DNA of 64,000 nucleotides from Tetragonia tetragonoides. Taxonomy: Eukaryota; Streptophyta; Magnoliopsida; Caryophyllales; Aizoaceae. Within the stretch, counting starts at the first letter, position 1; each line of letters starts with the position of its first letter. The notes beneath the pieces are model-generated. The model was not told where the DNA came from and did no database searches. It worked only from the letters and a program-made list of their open reading frames with translations. Made by a program: the position numbers and the translations under genes. Positions 10,439 through 21,840 of this stretch are shown one piece after another. The stretch is from assembly GCA_038025085.1 (NCBI GenBank), contig CM076153.1:20869001-20933000 (forward strand), given 5' to 3'.

Positions 10439-12769
10439 TGATAGCCTCCGCAAGTATACGGATTTTATCGAGTAGTATAAAAGATTATCTTATCCACAGG
10501 GAGCTAGTATATCCAAGTATTAAGTTTTCTCAAATATATAACAAGTTAAGCAATTCAAATTGGATTTTTGTTGTTTCAAACCAAGAAAATAAAGCGAATA
10601 AAATTACGAGAGTCTAGCAAGATAAAAAGATCTAGGGTTGACTTCACTTAACTAGATTACTTGATGCGGTAGATAAACTCAACTACCATGTCAATGTCAA
10701 TCGTTGCAAGGACGGACAAAGAAGCCTAAACCTTCTCCCGAAGCAATAAAGGTAAACTCAATGTAAATTTAACTACATGTTCTCATGGAGTCAAGTAACA
10801 TCAAGAGCATGAAGAACGAAAATCAATCCAAAGCCCACAAGATATTCTATTCTACTTTCATGATTAGGCAATCAAGATGATTATTCGAAGTCCGACAATT
10901 AGCATTCCCCTTTCGATTTTATACTAATCATCCAAATATTCAAAACCATCTTTCAAGAATTATGAATAACAATAAGCAAACAAACAATCGTGTGCAACGA
11001 TTAAACGACATGCTAGCATCAATTTATCAAGACATCAAACAACCCAAATTAAGCTTCATCAACCCTAGAATAAGAAAATTAGCTACTCATGATTAAATAA
11101 ACTAATAAGCAAATGATAAGAATCAAACTAATCATGAATTAGCAAACTCAAAGAAATAACAACCATAACCTAAAGGATTAAAAACTAAAAGCAATTGAGA
11201 GGGGGAAGAGAGAGAGTAGAGATGAGAAATAAACCAAAAGCTTCAATTGAAATTGCCCAAAGCTTGAACTTATTTTTCAAAATTGCGAATAAAACTAGAG
11301 AATTTTGAGAGTATCTAAGTGGTTATTTAAACCCTAAGCTATTGTAATGGAGTAGAGAGAGATAATGGATGGATAGAGAGAGGTCAAGGAGGAAGAAGAA
11401 GAGAGGAGCCCTCGGATAAGAGAAAGAAGAGCAAAAGTCTCTTGTCGTTTATGCAGGGCCGTCCCATTGTTTTTAGGGGCCCTGTGCTAAACCGATCTTT
11501 AAATTAAAATTAGGCCCTACCATAAAATAAAACAAAACAAGTAAATTACCTTTCATACAGATATACTCATACCATATGTAACATTATTTTCATATGAATG
11601 AAGTACCTATAATAATTGTCTAAAAATTCCAACCAAAAGTTGACGTGTCCATTCTCATGGCTTATGGGCTCTTGTAGCCAAATCTAAATTTAATTGGAAA
11701 CAAAAAAAAAAAAATAACAGAGAAAAAGGACAAAATTGGCAATCTACAAATTTACCAAAAACCTGCTCTGAAATGGGAATGTAACAGACGATAATGATCA
11801 AAACCAATAAAATTTAGTTGGAAACAAAGAAAAACGATTACCAAATGAAGTATTATCAAACAAATGAACAAGCAAAGAAAAATGACTGGGAGTGAAACCC
11901 TAGAATTAGATAAAGAGTGCTCTTATGCTTTTATTTTATAGGGATAATATAACCATTTTAGGACATACTTTAGCCCACAGTCCTTTAACCTTTGCTCTCA
12001 GAACATATTTTGATTGTAGACGTTCTAATTTTTGACCATTAATAAACTCCGCTTCATGCCACAAAATGGGGATATTAAGTCAATAAGAAGAACGAAATAA
12101 AGAGACAGATTCATGATGGGTAGCTGTATGTATTGAAATTCAATTACCAAGAGAGAGAAAAAGAGGAGAGAGAAAAATGGGAGTTTCATTTTCTGGTACT
12201 GTAATTAAAACTGGTGTTGGTGCCTTGATATCCCAGCGAATTGGGCTTCTATTTTTTGTTTCTTTTGCCAGACCAACTCCACAATTTTGGCCCTTTATTT
12301 TTTGAGGCCATGTGTCATCGATGAGGCTGCACATGCTCATTTACGGGCCTGCGTTTATGCATAAATCGCACAGGAGCATGATCGTGCCAACATAGGCATG
12401 ATCGTGCTTGCTCTTTTCTTCAAGATCGTTGGCTACTGACATTCCCATTTGACGACACATGATCCTGCCTATTGGAAGCATGGTCATGCACAGTAGAAAA
12501 CTCCAATACTTCACGCTTCTAACATCTCTTTTCATTCCAACTTCGATTCCTTTCTTCTTCTCTAGACACTCCAAAGCCCATCTTGATGCTAATTGCACAT
12601 TTGAGCTCCAAAATGATCCTAAAATCACATTAAACGCACAAACTTACCAAAGTAGTGATCCTCATCATAAAATGAATAAAATCCAATTATAAACGAGAAT
12701 ACTCACACAAATATAGGACGGATGAGTGCATATATACTATGAAAATCAACACTATTTAGGCACTCATCA
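10439..12769 (-). repeat. 3' LTR of the non-autonomous element, carrying a hAT insertion
   Basis: Begins TGATAGCCTCCGC on the + strand and ends CACTCATCA. Without the 898-bp insertion and its 8-bp duplication it is about 1425 bp, matching the other LTR of 1430 bp. Small indels distinguish the two LTRs (around 10845, and after 11409 versus 16520). Confidence 0.85.
11454..12351. mobile_element. Non-autonomous hAT element inside the LTR
   Basis: The LTR at 16590 reads straight through, while here the 8-base word CGTTTATG (11446-11453) is repeated at 12352-12359 on either side of an 898-bp insert. The insert begins CAGGGCCGTCCC, and its other end in reverse reads CAGGCCCGTAAA. CAGGG-type termini with an 8-bp target duplication are the hAT signature. 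No transposase was recognised inside. It jumped in after the LTRs formed. Confidence 0.85.
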
Positions 12770-12770
12770 A

Positions 12771-12805
12771 ACTCCCCCAAGCTTGAACCTTTGCTTGTCC
12801 CCAAG
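12771..12805 (-). other. Polypurine tract of the non-autonomous element
   Basis: On the minus strand the sequence reads CAAGCTTGGGGGAGT directly before the 3' LTR start (TGATGAGTGCC). Plus-strand primers of plant gypsy elements commonly have this form. Its position fixes the element's orientation. Confidence 0.75.
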
Positions 12806-14330
12806 CAAAACAAGTCAAGAAAATAGAAACGGGGAACAAAAGTCAAGAGATCACCTTCTCAAATTGAGTTTCAAAAGCAACATCGAATCCAAAAGAATCA
12901 ACCCAAGCCAAGAACAAAAATCTCAAAGCCAATCGAATTCACATAGCACATCATGTAATCGCGATCCAAAACATCAAAATCTTACCACAATACCCACTCT
13001 TGAATGTAGCATAGTAAAGCAGATAGACCCTCACTTTAGGTAAGTGGAGACTCACGCTAAAGTGTTTAAAATTGACAATCCAAGTGGGTTTCACTCAATA
13101 CTCATCTCAAAAGTCACGGTTTACCATAAGCTCACCAATCGTCTCACATCTCCTCCGCTAAGGACAATTGAAATAAACGAGTCAAGAGGACTTTTATAGG
13201 TTGTAACGTAGGCTTAGGTGAAGGGTAGGACAAATTCATTCAAATAATTGGCTAGTGACGTCATGAAACTACTAGAGCAAAAATCATTAATTTACCTCAT
13301 GGCCATAAGGTAAACAACGCGCAACTACGACTATCAAAAATCAACATCTAACCAATATCACCAAACTCTATTGAAATTCTCTTCATTCAAGCACAACTCT
13401 TCATTCAGGCACAACTTTCAAGAGTTCAACCTTTTTATTTCATTTTTTTTTTTCCTTTTTGAACTTTTTCTGATTTTTTTTCCGGAACCAAACTTTGAAT
13501 TTCAACCATCCTTTCAAGAGCTTACACAAACCACAAAGTTACACATTGTGAAATGTACCATAAACTCCAAGGCTAATCTCTACTCCACAAGTCTCATGAC
13601 AAAAGGACCAAAGATGGTTTTTCCGGTCAAAAGGCTTGTAATGCAGATGAAAGCAAAGAATAGGCAAAGCTCAAAGTGGTTCACAAAGGGATATATTGCC
13701 AAGGGTAGGCTTATTTGGCTAAGTGAGCTAAAAATTCAAAGAATGCCTCAATCATACTCGTTAAATCAATGTCAAGTGCGGATTTGACGGAGAAAGGAGA
13801 AATGACTTCTCTCCGGAGAGGTTATGGAACCTCTCCCCAAGGTGAGTTCTAGAAACCGATGACTTAGAGAGAGTTTCACACATCAAAAACAAAGTAGACC
13901 GTAGTGATGCACGGTCTTCAAGGCTCAAAACTCAAGGGCAATTTGGTCTATCCAACTCAACTATACAACATTCAAGAGTTATCATCAAGCATGCCACAAA
14001 CCATGAATCGCAACAACAATCAAGCTATGTAATTCTTAGACTCAAACACATTTTCACAAGAACAAGAGTCAATCCTTTTGATTTTCACAATAAAACAAGA
14101 ATCATCATCGAAGGATCACATCTCACATGTTTTTATTTTGGAATTTTCTTTTTTCTAATTTTTTTTTGTGTTTTTTTTATGCACGCGAAATTAAAACAGA
14201 AACTATATGCAAAACAATCAAAAATAAAAGAAAGAAAAAAAAATGAAAAACTAATCTAAAAAATGCAAAAAAATAAAACAAAAAACTATATGCAATGCAA
14301 TTCACATTTCACAAAACATCATCAAAATCA
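12806..14330. other. Internal non-coding region of the LTR element
   Basis: About 1.5 kb between the two polypurine-like motifs. It is AT-rich with T and A runs (13440-13480, 14150-14280). No ORF with recognisable domains was found on either strand. Confidence 0.5.
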
Positions 14331-14370
14331 CCTCCCCCAAGTTTGAAACGAACATTGTCCCCAATGTGAG
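14331..14370 (-). other. Second, internal polypurine-like motif
   Basis: On the minus strand the motif combines GGGGACAATG with AACTTGGGGGAGG and resembles the terminal tract at 12771-12805 in both parts (GGGGACAA and CTTGGGGGAG). It sits about 150 bases after the ORF stop. Confidence 0.55.
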
Positions 14371-14521
14371 AAAAGACAATAGTATAGAGGGAAAGGGAGG
14401 AGAGAAAGCTCACGGAGCCCCGCTCAACGGGACGAAGAGGTCAGAAAAGTATTGTTGACTCATAATCATCACATTCACATACCCATTTTGACTTGCATCA
14501 ACAAGAGTGCATCAAATCATA

Positions 14522-15466
14522 TTAGTCTAGTGGTGGTGTTCTTCTTTTTCTTTCATTCATCATCCTCTCCATGAATTGATCATAAAAAGCTAATGCCCGT
14601 ATCATTTTTTCAAAGGCACTTGCAAACATTTCAAAAGAACACAAGTTAGAGATCATTATCACAAAGAAATAATAAATAGTCAATGACCTCTTTAACTTGT
14701 CAAATGCCCTTGAAAAGTCAAAATGGCAAGATGAAGCTTCCCACATACTAATATCATGATTATCCCCATAAATCTCGTTAGACTCGTCGCCTATGATATG
14801 CTCATAAACCCGGTGCATACAAGAATCATGAATCTCTAACACATCATTGGATTTCACATATGCATATCCAATCGAGTTATCCAGATGGGGATTAATATAA
14901 GGATGCACAATTATTGAAAGTGGCGTGCTTATGAATTCCGGGGGAAGTGAATGATGATGCTCAATATCGCCAAACTTATTCTCAACCAACTCATTAACAA
15001 CCTCATGCTCAATGCAATCTTTAGATGAACACAAATTATCCATGGAATTGATTTGAGCCTCTATCATTGTCAAGTGAGAGGCAACCGAATCAACTTTAGA
15101 GCACAATTGGTCTATTAATTCTTGTTGCTCCTCACTGATCTTTTGTTGCTCCACAATGAATTGCTCAAAAAAGGTTTCCAAGTTGGACTTGGGTTGATGA
15201 GGGGCAAAGGGAGTTTGGTAATCGCCATAGAAGGAATTAGGATAAACCATATTACCAAAATTGTGGTCCTCGAAATAAGGACCATATTGGTCACCTTGGT
15301 AATGGTAATCAAATTGACAGTCATTAGAATTATAACCAACATATCCATTCCAATCATATGAGGCATTGGGCATATCACATTCATTCGCATTCACATAGTT
15401 ATCACAAGTATAACCATATGTACTAGAATTATAATCATCATATCCCCCATGATGCCAAGAAGACAT
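14522..15466 (-). CDS. 314-residue ORF of the non-autonomous LTR element (gag-like position)
   Basis: Begins about 100 bases downstream of the 5' LTR on the minus strand, where gag belongs. The first third is very rich in Tyr, Asn, Asp and Gly (repeats of Y-x-Y and N-x-Y type). Then comes a Gln/Glu-rich segment that looks like a short coiled coil (roughly residues 95-140: FFEQFIVEQQK, ISEEQQEL). The rest is acidic and aliphatic, with one strongly hydrophobic stretch near residues 265-285 (YYFFVIMISNLCSFEMF). No zinc knuckle or catalytic motif is visible. It is intact over 945 bp while noncoding parts vary, so it may be under selection or young. The function is unknown; the gag assignment rests on position only. 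Confidence 0.6.
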   Translation of the reverse strand: MSSWHHGGYDDYNSSTYGYTCDNYVNANECDMPNASYDWNGYVGYNSNDCQFDYHYQGDQYGPYFEDHNFGNMVYPNSFYGDYQTPFAPHQPKSNLETFFEQFIVEQQKISEEQQELIDQLCSKVDSVASHLTMIEAQINSMDNLCSSKDCIEHEVVNELVENKFGDIEHHHSLPPEFISTPLSIIVHPYINPHLDNSIGYAYVKSNDVLEIHDSCMHRVYEHIIGDESNEIYGDNHDISMWEASSCHFDFSRAFDKLKRSLTIYYFFVIMISNLCSFEMFASAFEKMIRALAFYDQFMERMMNERKRRTPPLD

Positions 15467-15544
15467 GAAGAAATCAAAGCAAGTATGACATGAGTGCTTA
15501 GTCTAGCTAATTCAAGAAACTCCTAATATTGGAATATGCCAAGC

Positions 15545-15562
15545 TTCCCGGCGACGGCCCCA
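15545..15562 (-). other. Primer-binding site resembling tRNA-Asp
   Basis: Six bases inside the 5' LTR boundary, the minus strand reads TGGGGCCGTCGCCGGGAA. It matches the complement of a plant tRNA-Asp 3' end at about 15 of 18 positions by my recollection of that tRNA. The position directly next to the LTR supports it. Confidence 0.65.
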
Positions 15563-15568
15563 AAAACT

Positions 15569-16998
15569 TGATAGCCTCCGCAAGTATACGGATTTTATCG
15601 AGTAGTATTAAAGATTATCGTATCCACAGGGAGCTAGTATATCCAAGTATTAAGTTTTCTCAAATATATAACAAGCTAAGCAATTCAAATTTGATTTTTG
15701 TTGTTTCAAACCAAGAAAATAAAGCGAATAAAATTACGAAAGTCTAGCAAGATAAAAAGATCTAGGGTTGACTTCACTTAACTAGATTACTTGATACGGT
15801 AGATAAACTCAACTAGCATGTCAGTGTCAATCGTTGCAAGGACGGACAAAGAAGCCTAAACCTTCTCTCGATGCGATAAAGGCAAACTCAATGTAAACTT
15901 AACTACCTATTCTCATGGAGTCAAGTAACATCAAGAGCATGAAGAACGAAAATCAATCCAAAACCCACAAGATATTATCAAGATGATTATTCGAAGTCCG
16001 ACAATTAGCATTCCCCTTTCGATTTTATACTAATCATCCAAATATTCAAAACCCTCTTTCAAGAATTATGAATAACAATAAGCAAACAAACAATCATGTG
16101 CAACGATTAAACGACATGCTAGCATCAATTTATCAAGACAACAAACAACCCAAATTAAGCTACATCAACCCTAGAATAAGAAAATTAGCTACTCATGATT
16201 AAATAAACTAATAAGCAAATGATAAGAATCAAACTAAACATGAATTAGCAAACTCAAAGAAATAACAATCATAAATTAAAGGATTAAAAACTAAAAGCAA
16301 TTGAGAGGGGGAAGAGAGAGAGAGAGTAGAGATGAGAGATAAACCAAAAGTTTCAATTGAAATTACCCAAAACTTGAACTTGTTCTTTAAAATTGCGAAT
16401 AAAACTAGAGAATTTTGAGAGTATCTAAGTGCTTATTTAAACCCTAAGCTATTCTAATGGAGTACAGAGAGATAATGGATGGATAGAGAGAGGTCAAGGA
16501 GGAAGAAGAAGAGAGGAGCCATTTTATAAGCCTAAGAAACGTTTTGTCGGATAAGAGAAAGAAGAGAAAAAGTCTCTTGTCGTTTATGCATAAATCGCAC
16601 AGGAGCATGATCATGCCAACATAGGCATGATCGTGCTTGCTCTTTTCTTCAAGATCGTTGGCTACTGACATTCCCATTTGACGACACATGATCATGCCTA
16701 TTGGAAGCATGGTCATGCACAGTAGAAAACTCCAAGACTTCACGCTTCTAACATCTCTTTTCATTCCAACTTCGATTCCTTGCTTCTTCTCTAGACACTC
16801 CAAAGCCCATCTTGATTCCAATTGCACATTTGAGCTCCAAAATGATCCTAAAATCACATTAAACGCACAAACATACCAAAGTAGTGATCCTCATCATAAA
16901 ATGAATAAAATCAAATTATAAATGAGAATACTCACACAAATATAGGACGGATGAGTGCATATATACTATGAAAATGAACACTATTTAAGCACTCATCA
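15569..16998 (-). repeat. 5' LTR of the non-autonomous element
   Basis: 1430 bp, TG...CA, very similar to 10439-12769 without the hAT insert. It contains a cluster of near-palindromic words of the type CATGATCGTGC at 16605-16720. Confidence 0.88.
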
Positions 16999-17330
16999 AC
17001 TACATAGCCTAACAACTCACTATCCAAGTGTTAATCATTAATGTCTCATCATTAGTTGGATTTATTACATATTTATTAGGGTAGCATTGTTTATATTACA
17101 AAATAAAATAACTTTAGTTACGTAAGTCAAAAAATTATAAATCCTACTTCAATGGATTGGATTTGAAAAGAAAATATTCAACATGAAATTTATGTCTTAT
17201 AAAAGTTGGGTCATTTTCGTGCTGTGATGACACGTTGGATGCCACATAAGAGAAAATGTTCGTTTCAAGATGACACATTGATGCCACATGTACACAATTT
17301 GGTTTAAAAATAAAGGATACTTCTAACAAT
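16999..17330. repeat. Tandem array, copy 3 (resumes after the LTR element)
   Basis: From about 17085 the order of landmarks of copies 1 and 2 returns (ACAAAATAAAATAACTTT, then AAAAATTATAA, then TACTTCAATGGATT, then GATGACAC repeats). Removing the LTR element would bring copies 2 and 3 together. Confidence 0.6.
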
Positions 17331-18497
17331 ATCTTAACTATCTGATGTCATATGTACTTAACTTGATCTTTAATCTTTTATAACATAAATCAAACTTATT
17401 TAAGTGGTACGTTTCTATATGATCTACGTTTATAAATCAATCTTTTTTTTACATTCATTAATTTTGATGTAGATCCATTTAAAGAGATATTTCATACAGT
17501 GCGGTATAAAACAGGCATAAGGTATCATCTAGAAAGTTATCTTCATTTTCGAGAGATATTCACGAGTCCGTGCGAGCACGGAGATAAAACTAGTGAACTC
17601 CATAAAATTGGGTTGCATTTTATATTTCGTGGAGTATAGATATGGTGTGTACAAATCATGCAAGGGACCCTCTCTCAATATATTTCCTATTAGTCTCTCA
17701 TTCTTTGCTCTTGCTCGTTTTTGGTTCTTCAACTTAAAACGTGCTTATGGGACCACACATTTTGATATTATAACTTGCTTCATTTAATGTTCTAATTGTA
17801 GGAAACAAACAAAGCAAGATACTTATAATAATTAACAATTATGTTGTTAATGACATGATCCAATTACACAACAAAAATGATCCAATTATATATAGCAAAA
17901 GAAGCATAGCAACAAAATCACTTCTCACTTGTCAATTATTTTTGAGTTAATATGAAAGACGTTTTTTTTTTTTTTTAAATGCGGATTTGATATCCAATTT
18001 GGCTTACTCAGATCGGATATACGCATTTCGGATAAAAAGCGGATCAGATACGGATCGTATTAGCAAATCAGAACACTTTACTCACCTAATCCGCTTACCA
18101 GACAGTTTCAAGCCTAACTTATCTGTTACACTTACTGTATAATAGGTTTAGTTCAGCAGAGCTCTGTAATGTTTAGTTCAATTCATGGTGCGCTCTTTAT
18201 AGTTTGCACGGTTAGTTCACTTCATTTCAAGGAATAATTCAGTGATTTGCAATTAAATTAAGTTTATGTTCAGTACATTTCAGTGGTGCTGAGTTCAGAA
18301 ACATATTTTTTTGTCACACATATCAAGTTGTGTTTAGTTCAGTTTAGTGGTGTCTCATTCAGTTCAATAGTGTCCAGTTCAGTGCGTTGAATTCAGTTCA
18401 TTCAATTCAATTCAACCTTAAAGAACACACCTTTAGTTCAGTTCAGACTTCGGTGGAGTTCAGTCCAATCCAATTCATTTAAAAAGAACACACCCTA
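17331..18497. other. AT-rich stretch with a degenerate GTTCA repeat
   Basis: No gene recognised. A Helitron-like end lies at 17568-17593. From about 18130 to 18480 the sequence is a degenerate low-complexity repeat built on GTTCAGTTCA words. Confidence 0.5.
17568..17593 (+). mobile_element. Helitron-like 3' terminus
   Basis: A perfect 6-bp stem with a 2-base loop (CCGTGC-GA-GCACGG, 17568-17581) is followed after 8 bases by CTAG and then T. A short GC hairpin just before CTRR, with T as the next base, is the classic Helitron 3' end. The matching 5' end was not located. Confidence 0.6.
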
Positions 18498-18600
18498 CAC
18501 TACAAAAAAACTGAAAAATAGCTGCGAATGCACCTACGAATAATTTCCGTAGTTATATTAACGGTGGGAATGCTATATCCGTAACTCAGGAAAAAAAAGT
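18498..18600 (+). mobile_element. CACTA-type terminus, isolated
   Basis: Starts CACTACAAAAAAACTG and is followed by words such as CTACGAATAATTTCCGTAG that resemble CACTA subterminal repeats. No opposite end was found nearby, so it is probably a truncated copy. Confidence 0.4.
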
Positions 18601-19821
18601 TCAAAAAAAACACAATTTTAAAAAGTTCAAAAAACATATACCTATATGAAAAAGGATATGCTCAATTAAATATCCAAACATAACAATGGGAAAGTGATCG
18701 AAAGAACACAATTTGAAGGAAAGAACATAATTTGGAGGAAAGAACACAATCTTGTTGAAAGTAAAACCTCTGTAAAATGTGGCAGACATTTCTACAAGGT
18801 CACATGCACTGATGCACAATATCTCCATCTTTTGTAGGAATAGAATCCTATTTCTAGGAGTTCAGGTTGATAGAAGGCTGACAGATGTTCTAACAAAGCC
18901 ACAGCCTGCAAAAAACTGTGCATCAGTATTAGTTCACTATTCCTTGTTCCTTTTTATTTTTTCATTCATTTTTTGTTTAAACAGCTGAGCTATTAGCAAG
19001 TTGATTTTAATTTCCAATGTTAAATTTTAGATCCAAAGGGTTTTAAAAAAAATCATTCTCTAAATATATTTTAGGATTTAGTTTCGTTTATAATAATTAG
19101 TTTTACTACTAATATGCAACTTAACTCCAAAATTTGCGGCTTATTATTCTGGAACTATCTTGTCTCGTACTTTAACCGATATATTCTATTCATGATTCTC
19201 ATCCAACATAAAATATTTGCTTAGAATAATTTAAGCTAGCCCTCTATTGCAATTTTGCCTTAATTTAGCTGGCAAAAAGTTACCTGACCCATTGGCCAAC
19301 CCAAATTCATTGGTCAATCTAAACTCGTTGGTCAACCCGAATCCACAAATTTCTACTTTTATTCAAGCAAATTTCGAATGATCAAATTGGTGCTTCAAAA
19401 AAGGGGTATGAACCATAATGGTATCAAAAAAACTCCGACAACATATACATATATATAAAAAAAAAAGTATACAGTTAAGCCTAATAATGTAGCCGAGAGG
19501 GCCGAACTTAGGTGACCGTCATGTCGATGATGATTGATCAGCTCCATTCTCCAGTTTTAGCACATTAATTTTTGCCAAGAGGGCATAAAACACAAAGTAA
19601 GGAGTGGATTTTTAATGCTTTGTAATTGCATTATTTTCCAGTTCTATCATTAATACAGTAAGTTCGTTTGATTAATATAACTATAAAAGTGATAAAAAGA
19701 AATTTATTTTTTTTGGTGCTCAAGAGAAAGAAAAAGAAAAGTTTAACTACAAGACTCTCATAAAACTTAGAAGGAAAATGAAACCAAATCAAGATATAAT
19801 CAGCGGCTAATGGCCTAGAAT
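18601..19821. other. Relic region
   Basis: No complete gene. Around 18855-18910 a short stretch could be a remnant of a Ty1/copia RNase H end (pattern LTDVLTKP), but this is weak. At 19490-19545 there is a piece resembling the right end of the hAT element at 36646-37196 (GCCGAGAGGGCCGA, then TGATCAGCTC). Confidence 0.35.
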
Positions 19822-20453
19822 TAGACCTGTAAATTGGGTCGGGCGGGTCGGGTTAGGATCACTCGCGGGTCGGGTCATTTTGGGTCGGGTTGAGAAATGC
19901 TTGACCCTGACCCAGTGTTGTCGGGTTTGGGTCGACCCACCGGTTCGGGTGACCCAAAAATTTTATTTTTTTCGTCAATTATATAGCCAATTTATACTTT
20001 CAAACGGTATATTTGTACACATATACTCTAATTTATAACTTGTATATTAACTCCGTACGTATTTTTTTCACGTTTTGGTATGTATATACAACTATATAAT
20101 ATTTTTTTTATATTTTGTTTACTTATTCGATAAGTTGTACCATATATTTCTGTTCATTTGAGAGTAGTTAAAAGCAAAAAATTTCATTCCGGGAGAATAA
20201 AGAGGTAAAGAAAAAGTTAATGAAATATAAAAAAAAGGTTTTATATGGTTTTTAGGATAATTTAATTGAACTTTTTATTTATACTTATAAATTGTTTTAT
20301 TTTTCGGTTAAACGGGTCGACCCACTAACGAGTCGGATTTGACCCAATAAACACAGATTAATCGGGTTCGGGTTAAACCGGGTTCCGGGTCGGAAAATCA
20401 TTGTCAATACCTTGAAAAAACGGGTCGGATCAGGTCGGGAGTTGACAGGTCTA
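19822..20453. mobile_element. Non-autonomous hAT-like element (632 bp)
   Basis: Starts TAGACCTGTAAATT, and its other end in reverse reads TAGACCTGTCAACT. It is flanked by CCTAGAAT (19814-19821) and CCTAGAAC (20454-20461), an 8-bp duplication with one change. The interior is AT-rich with GGGTCGGG words near both ends. No transposase was seen. Confidence 0.75.
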
Positions 20454-20461
20454 CCTAGAAC

Positions 20462-21399
20462 CGTAGAAAACTTTTTTGGTCTTTTGGAGAACCGTAGAAA
20501 ACATAGCAAAAGGTTTAGCACTATTGTAGAAAATTTTAAGGACCAATAGCATGGAGCCATTTAACCTCTATATGATGGTATAGGAGTAGATACCTCAGAG
20601 GTCAGTATGCTGTCGTTGTGACTTTGTGTTTTTGTCTTCACCATCCAAATTTAAGAAAGTATAGAAAAAGAGGCTGCCAAGAAAGTGGCCTGTTTATTTT
20701 TGGTATTGCTTACTTATCTTGGTTTGTTAATTAAAGAGGCAAAAAGAAATTTGGGAACTCAAAACAATAAAAATAAATTATAGATGTCAAAGTCAATCTT
20801 TAGGGAAAATCAAGGTTTACTTGCCATGCTCATGGAAAGTAATGAGCAATTAAATTATAAGCTTACACTTGTGCTAGAAGGAGGGTATGAACCTCTGACC
20901 TTGTGGTTAAGGTCACATGTAGACCTAGCAAAACTAATCCGGACTCAATGATACACAATGAAATACCTAATACAGTATCCAATTTTTAACCCGACTAGTA
21001 AACCCAAAGGTCAACCAAAATCGAAAGTCAATCCGATCGAAATTTAACCTGACTCGAAACAAATCTAATCCGAATGACTCGAAGTGAACCGACCTGAATG
21101 CAATACAAAAAATAATAATCCGAACAACCGATCCTAAATAATTACAAGCCTAAAAACTTTCATCACTTTTTCTCATTTGCGCCCTTAACAGTATGATAAT
21201 TACTAAAATTTAAAGATGGTGCTTTCTTTGCAAGTATTACGAAATTGAGTACGAATTGTGAGGCGTCAGGCGTGGTAGTGGACCTTGTGTTGTGGTTCAA
21301 GTGGAGATAGTGATCTTGGCTTATTAAATTACTTAAATTCAAGTTAAAGACAATCTTTTCCCAACGAGGAATAAAAACTCTCTTTGCCCTCTCTCCTCC
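20462..21399. other. Non-coding stretch
   Basis: No gene. Between about 20919 and 21152 a piece with TAGACCTAGC at one side and AAGCCTA at the other may be a decayed relative of the preceding hAT-like element, but I found no target duplication. Confidence 0.35.
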
Positions 21400-21840
21400 A
21401 TGGAGGAGAATACCTCTTCCCCAGACAACAACTACCGCCCATTTCGAAAACAAAAGCGCGACCGCACCCTCAACAACCCAGAACATGAAAATGGGGACAT
21501 GGATCTTGACTCCCAATCTAGGGTCCCTGAGACACCACCCTCAGGGGATATTAATGGTTACACCAAAAAGAATGTTTCATACAAAGAAATCATGGCTAAC
21601 TCCAATCAAGCTAACCCTATCCCTGAGTTCTCTCACCCCTCCTGGGAAAGTGAATGGGAGGACGCTGACCTCGTGGATGATATCCCTTCTGAAGTGGACG
21701 ATCCGAGTTGACCAATCATTTTACTAACGACGGCGGAGAAGGAGCGCCTCCGTCGTCCATGGAGACAGTCACTCATAGTAAGAATGCTTCATAAAGGCCC
21801 AGGGTTCGCCCAACTAAGAAACAACATTATTTTGGCAATG
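21400..21840 (+). pseudogene. L1-type LINE ORF1, N-terminal fragment
   Basis: The reading frame starts at 21400 with a polar, acidic N-terminus containing VSYKEIM and an acidic WESEWEDADL segment. After a TGA at 21709 the frame resumes with EKERLRRPWRQSLIVRML, which matches the start of the DUF4283-type region in plant L1 ORF1 proteins. It then ends abruptly. No RT domain follows, so this is a truncated relic of an L1 family different from the two full-length LINEs in the window. Confidence 0.55.

Larger units (their letters stand above)
10439..16998 (-). mobile_element. Complete non-autonomous Ty3/gypsy-like LTR element (LTR pair, one ORF)
   Basis: Two direct LTRs (10439-12769 and 15569-16998), each with TG...CA ends, enclose a 2.8-kb internal region. 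Flanks are TCTAC and ACTAC, a 5-bp target duplication with one change. A primer-binding site and a polypurine tract show the element reads on the minus strand, so 15569-16998 is the 5' LTR. The inside has one long ORF and no protease, RT, RNase H or integrase, so it depends on a partner. It resembles gag-only elements (TR-GAG/LARD type), perhaps of the Athila/Tat group, judged by the primer site. Confidence 0.85.

Noticed and set aside
18855..18910. Ty1/copia RNase H end
   Set aside because: Only one short resembling motif (LTDVLTKP); no neighbouring copia domain or LTR, so it is not listed as a feature.
20919..21152. Another hAT-like element
   Set aside because: Ends are only loosely similar and the flanks do not repeat.
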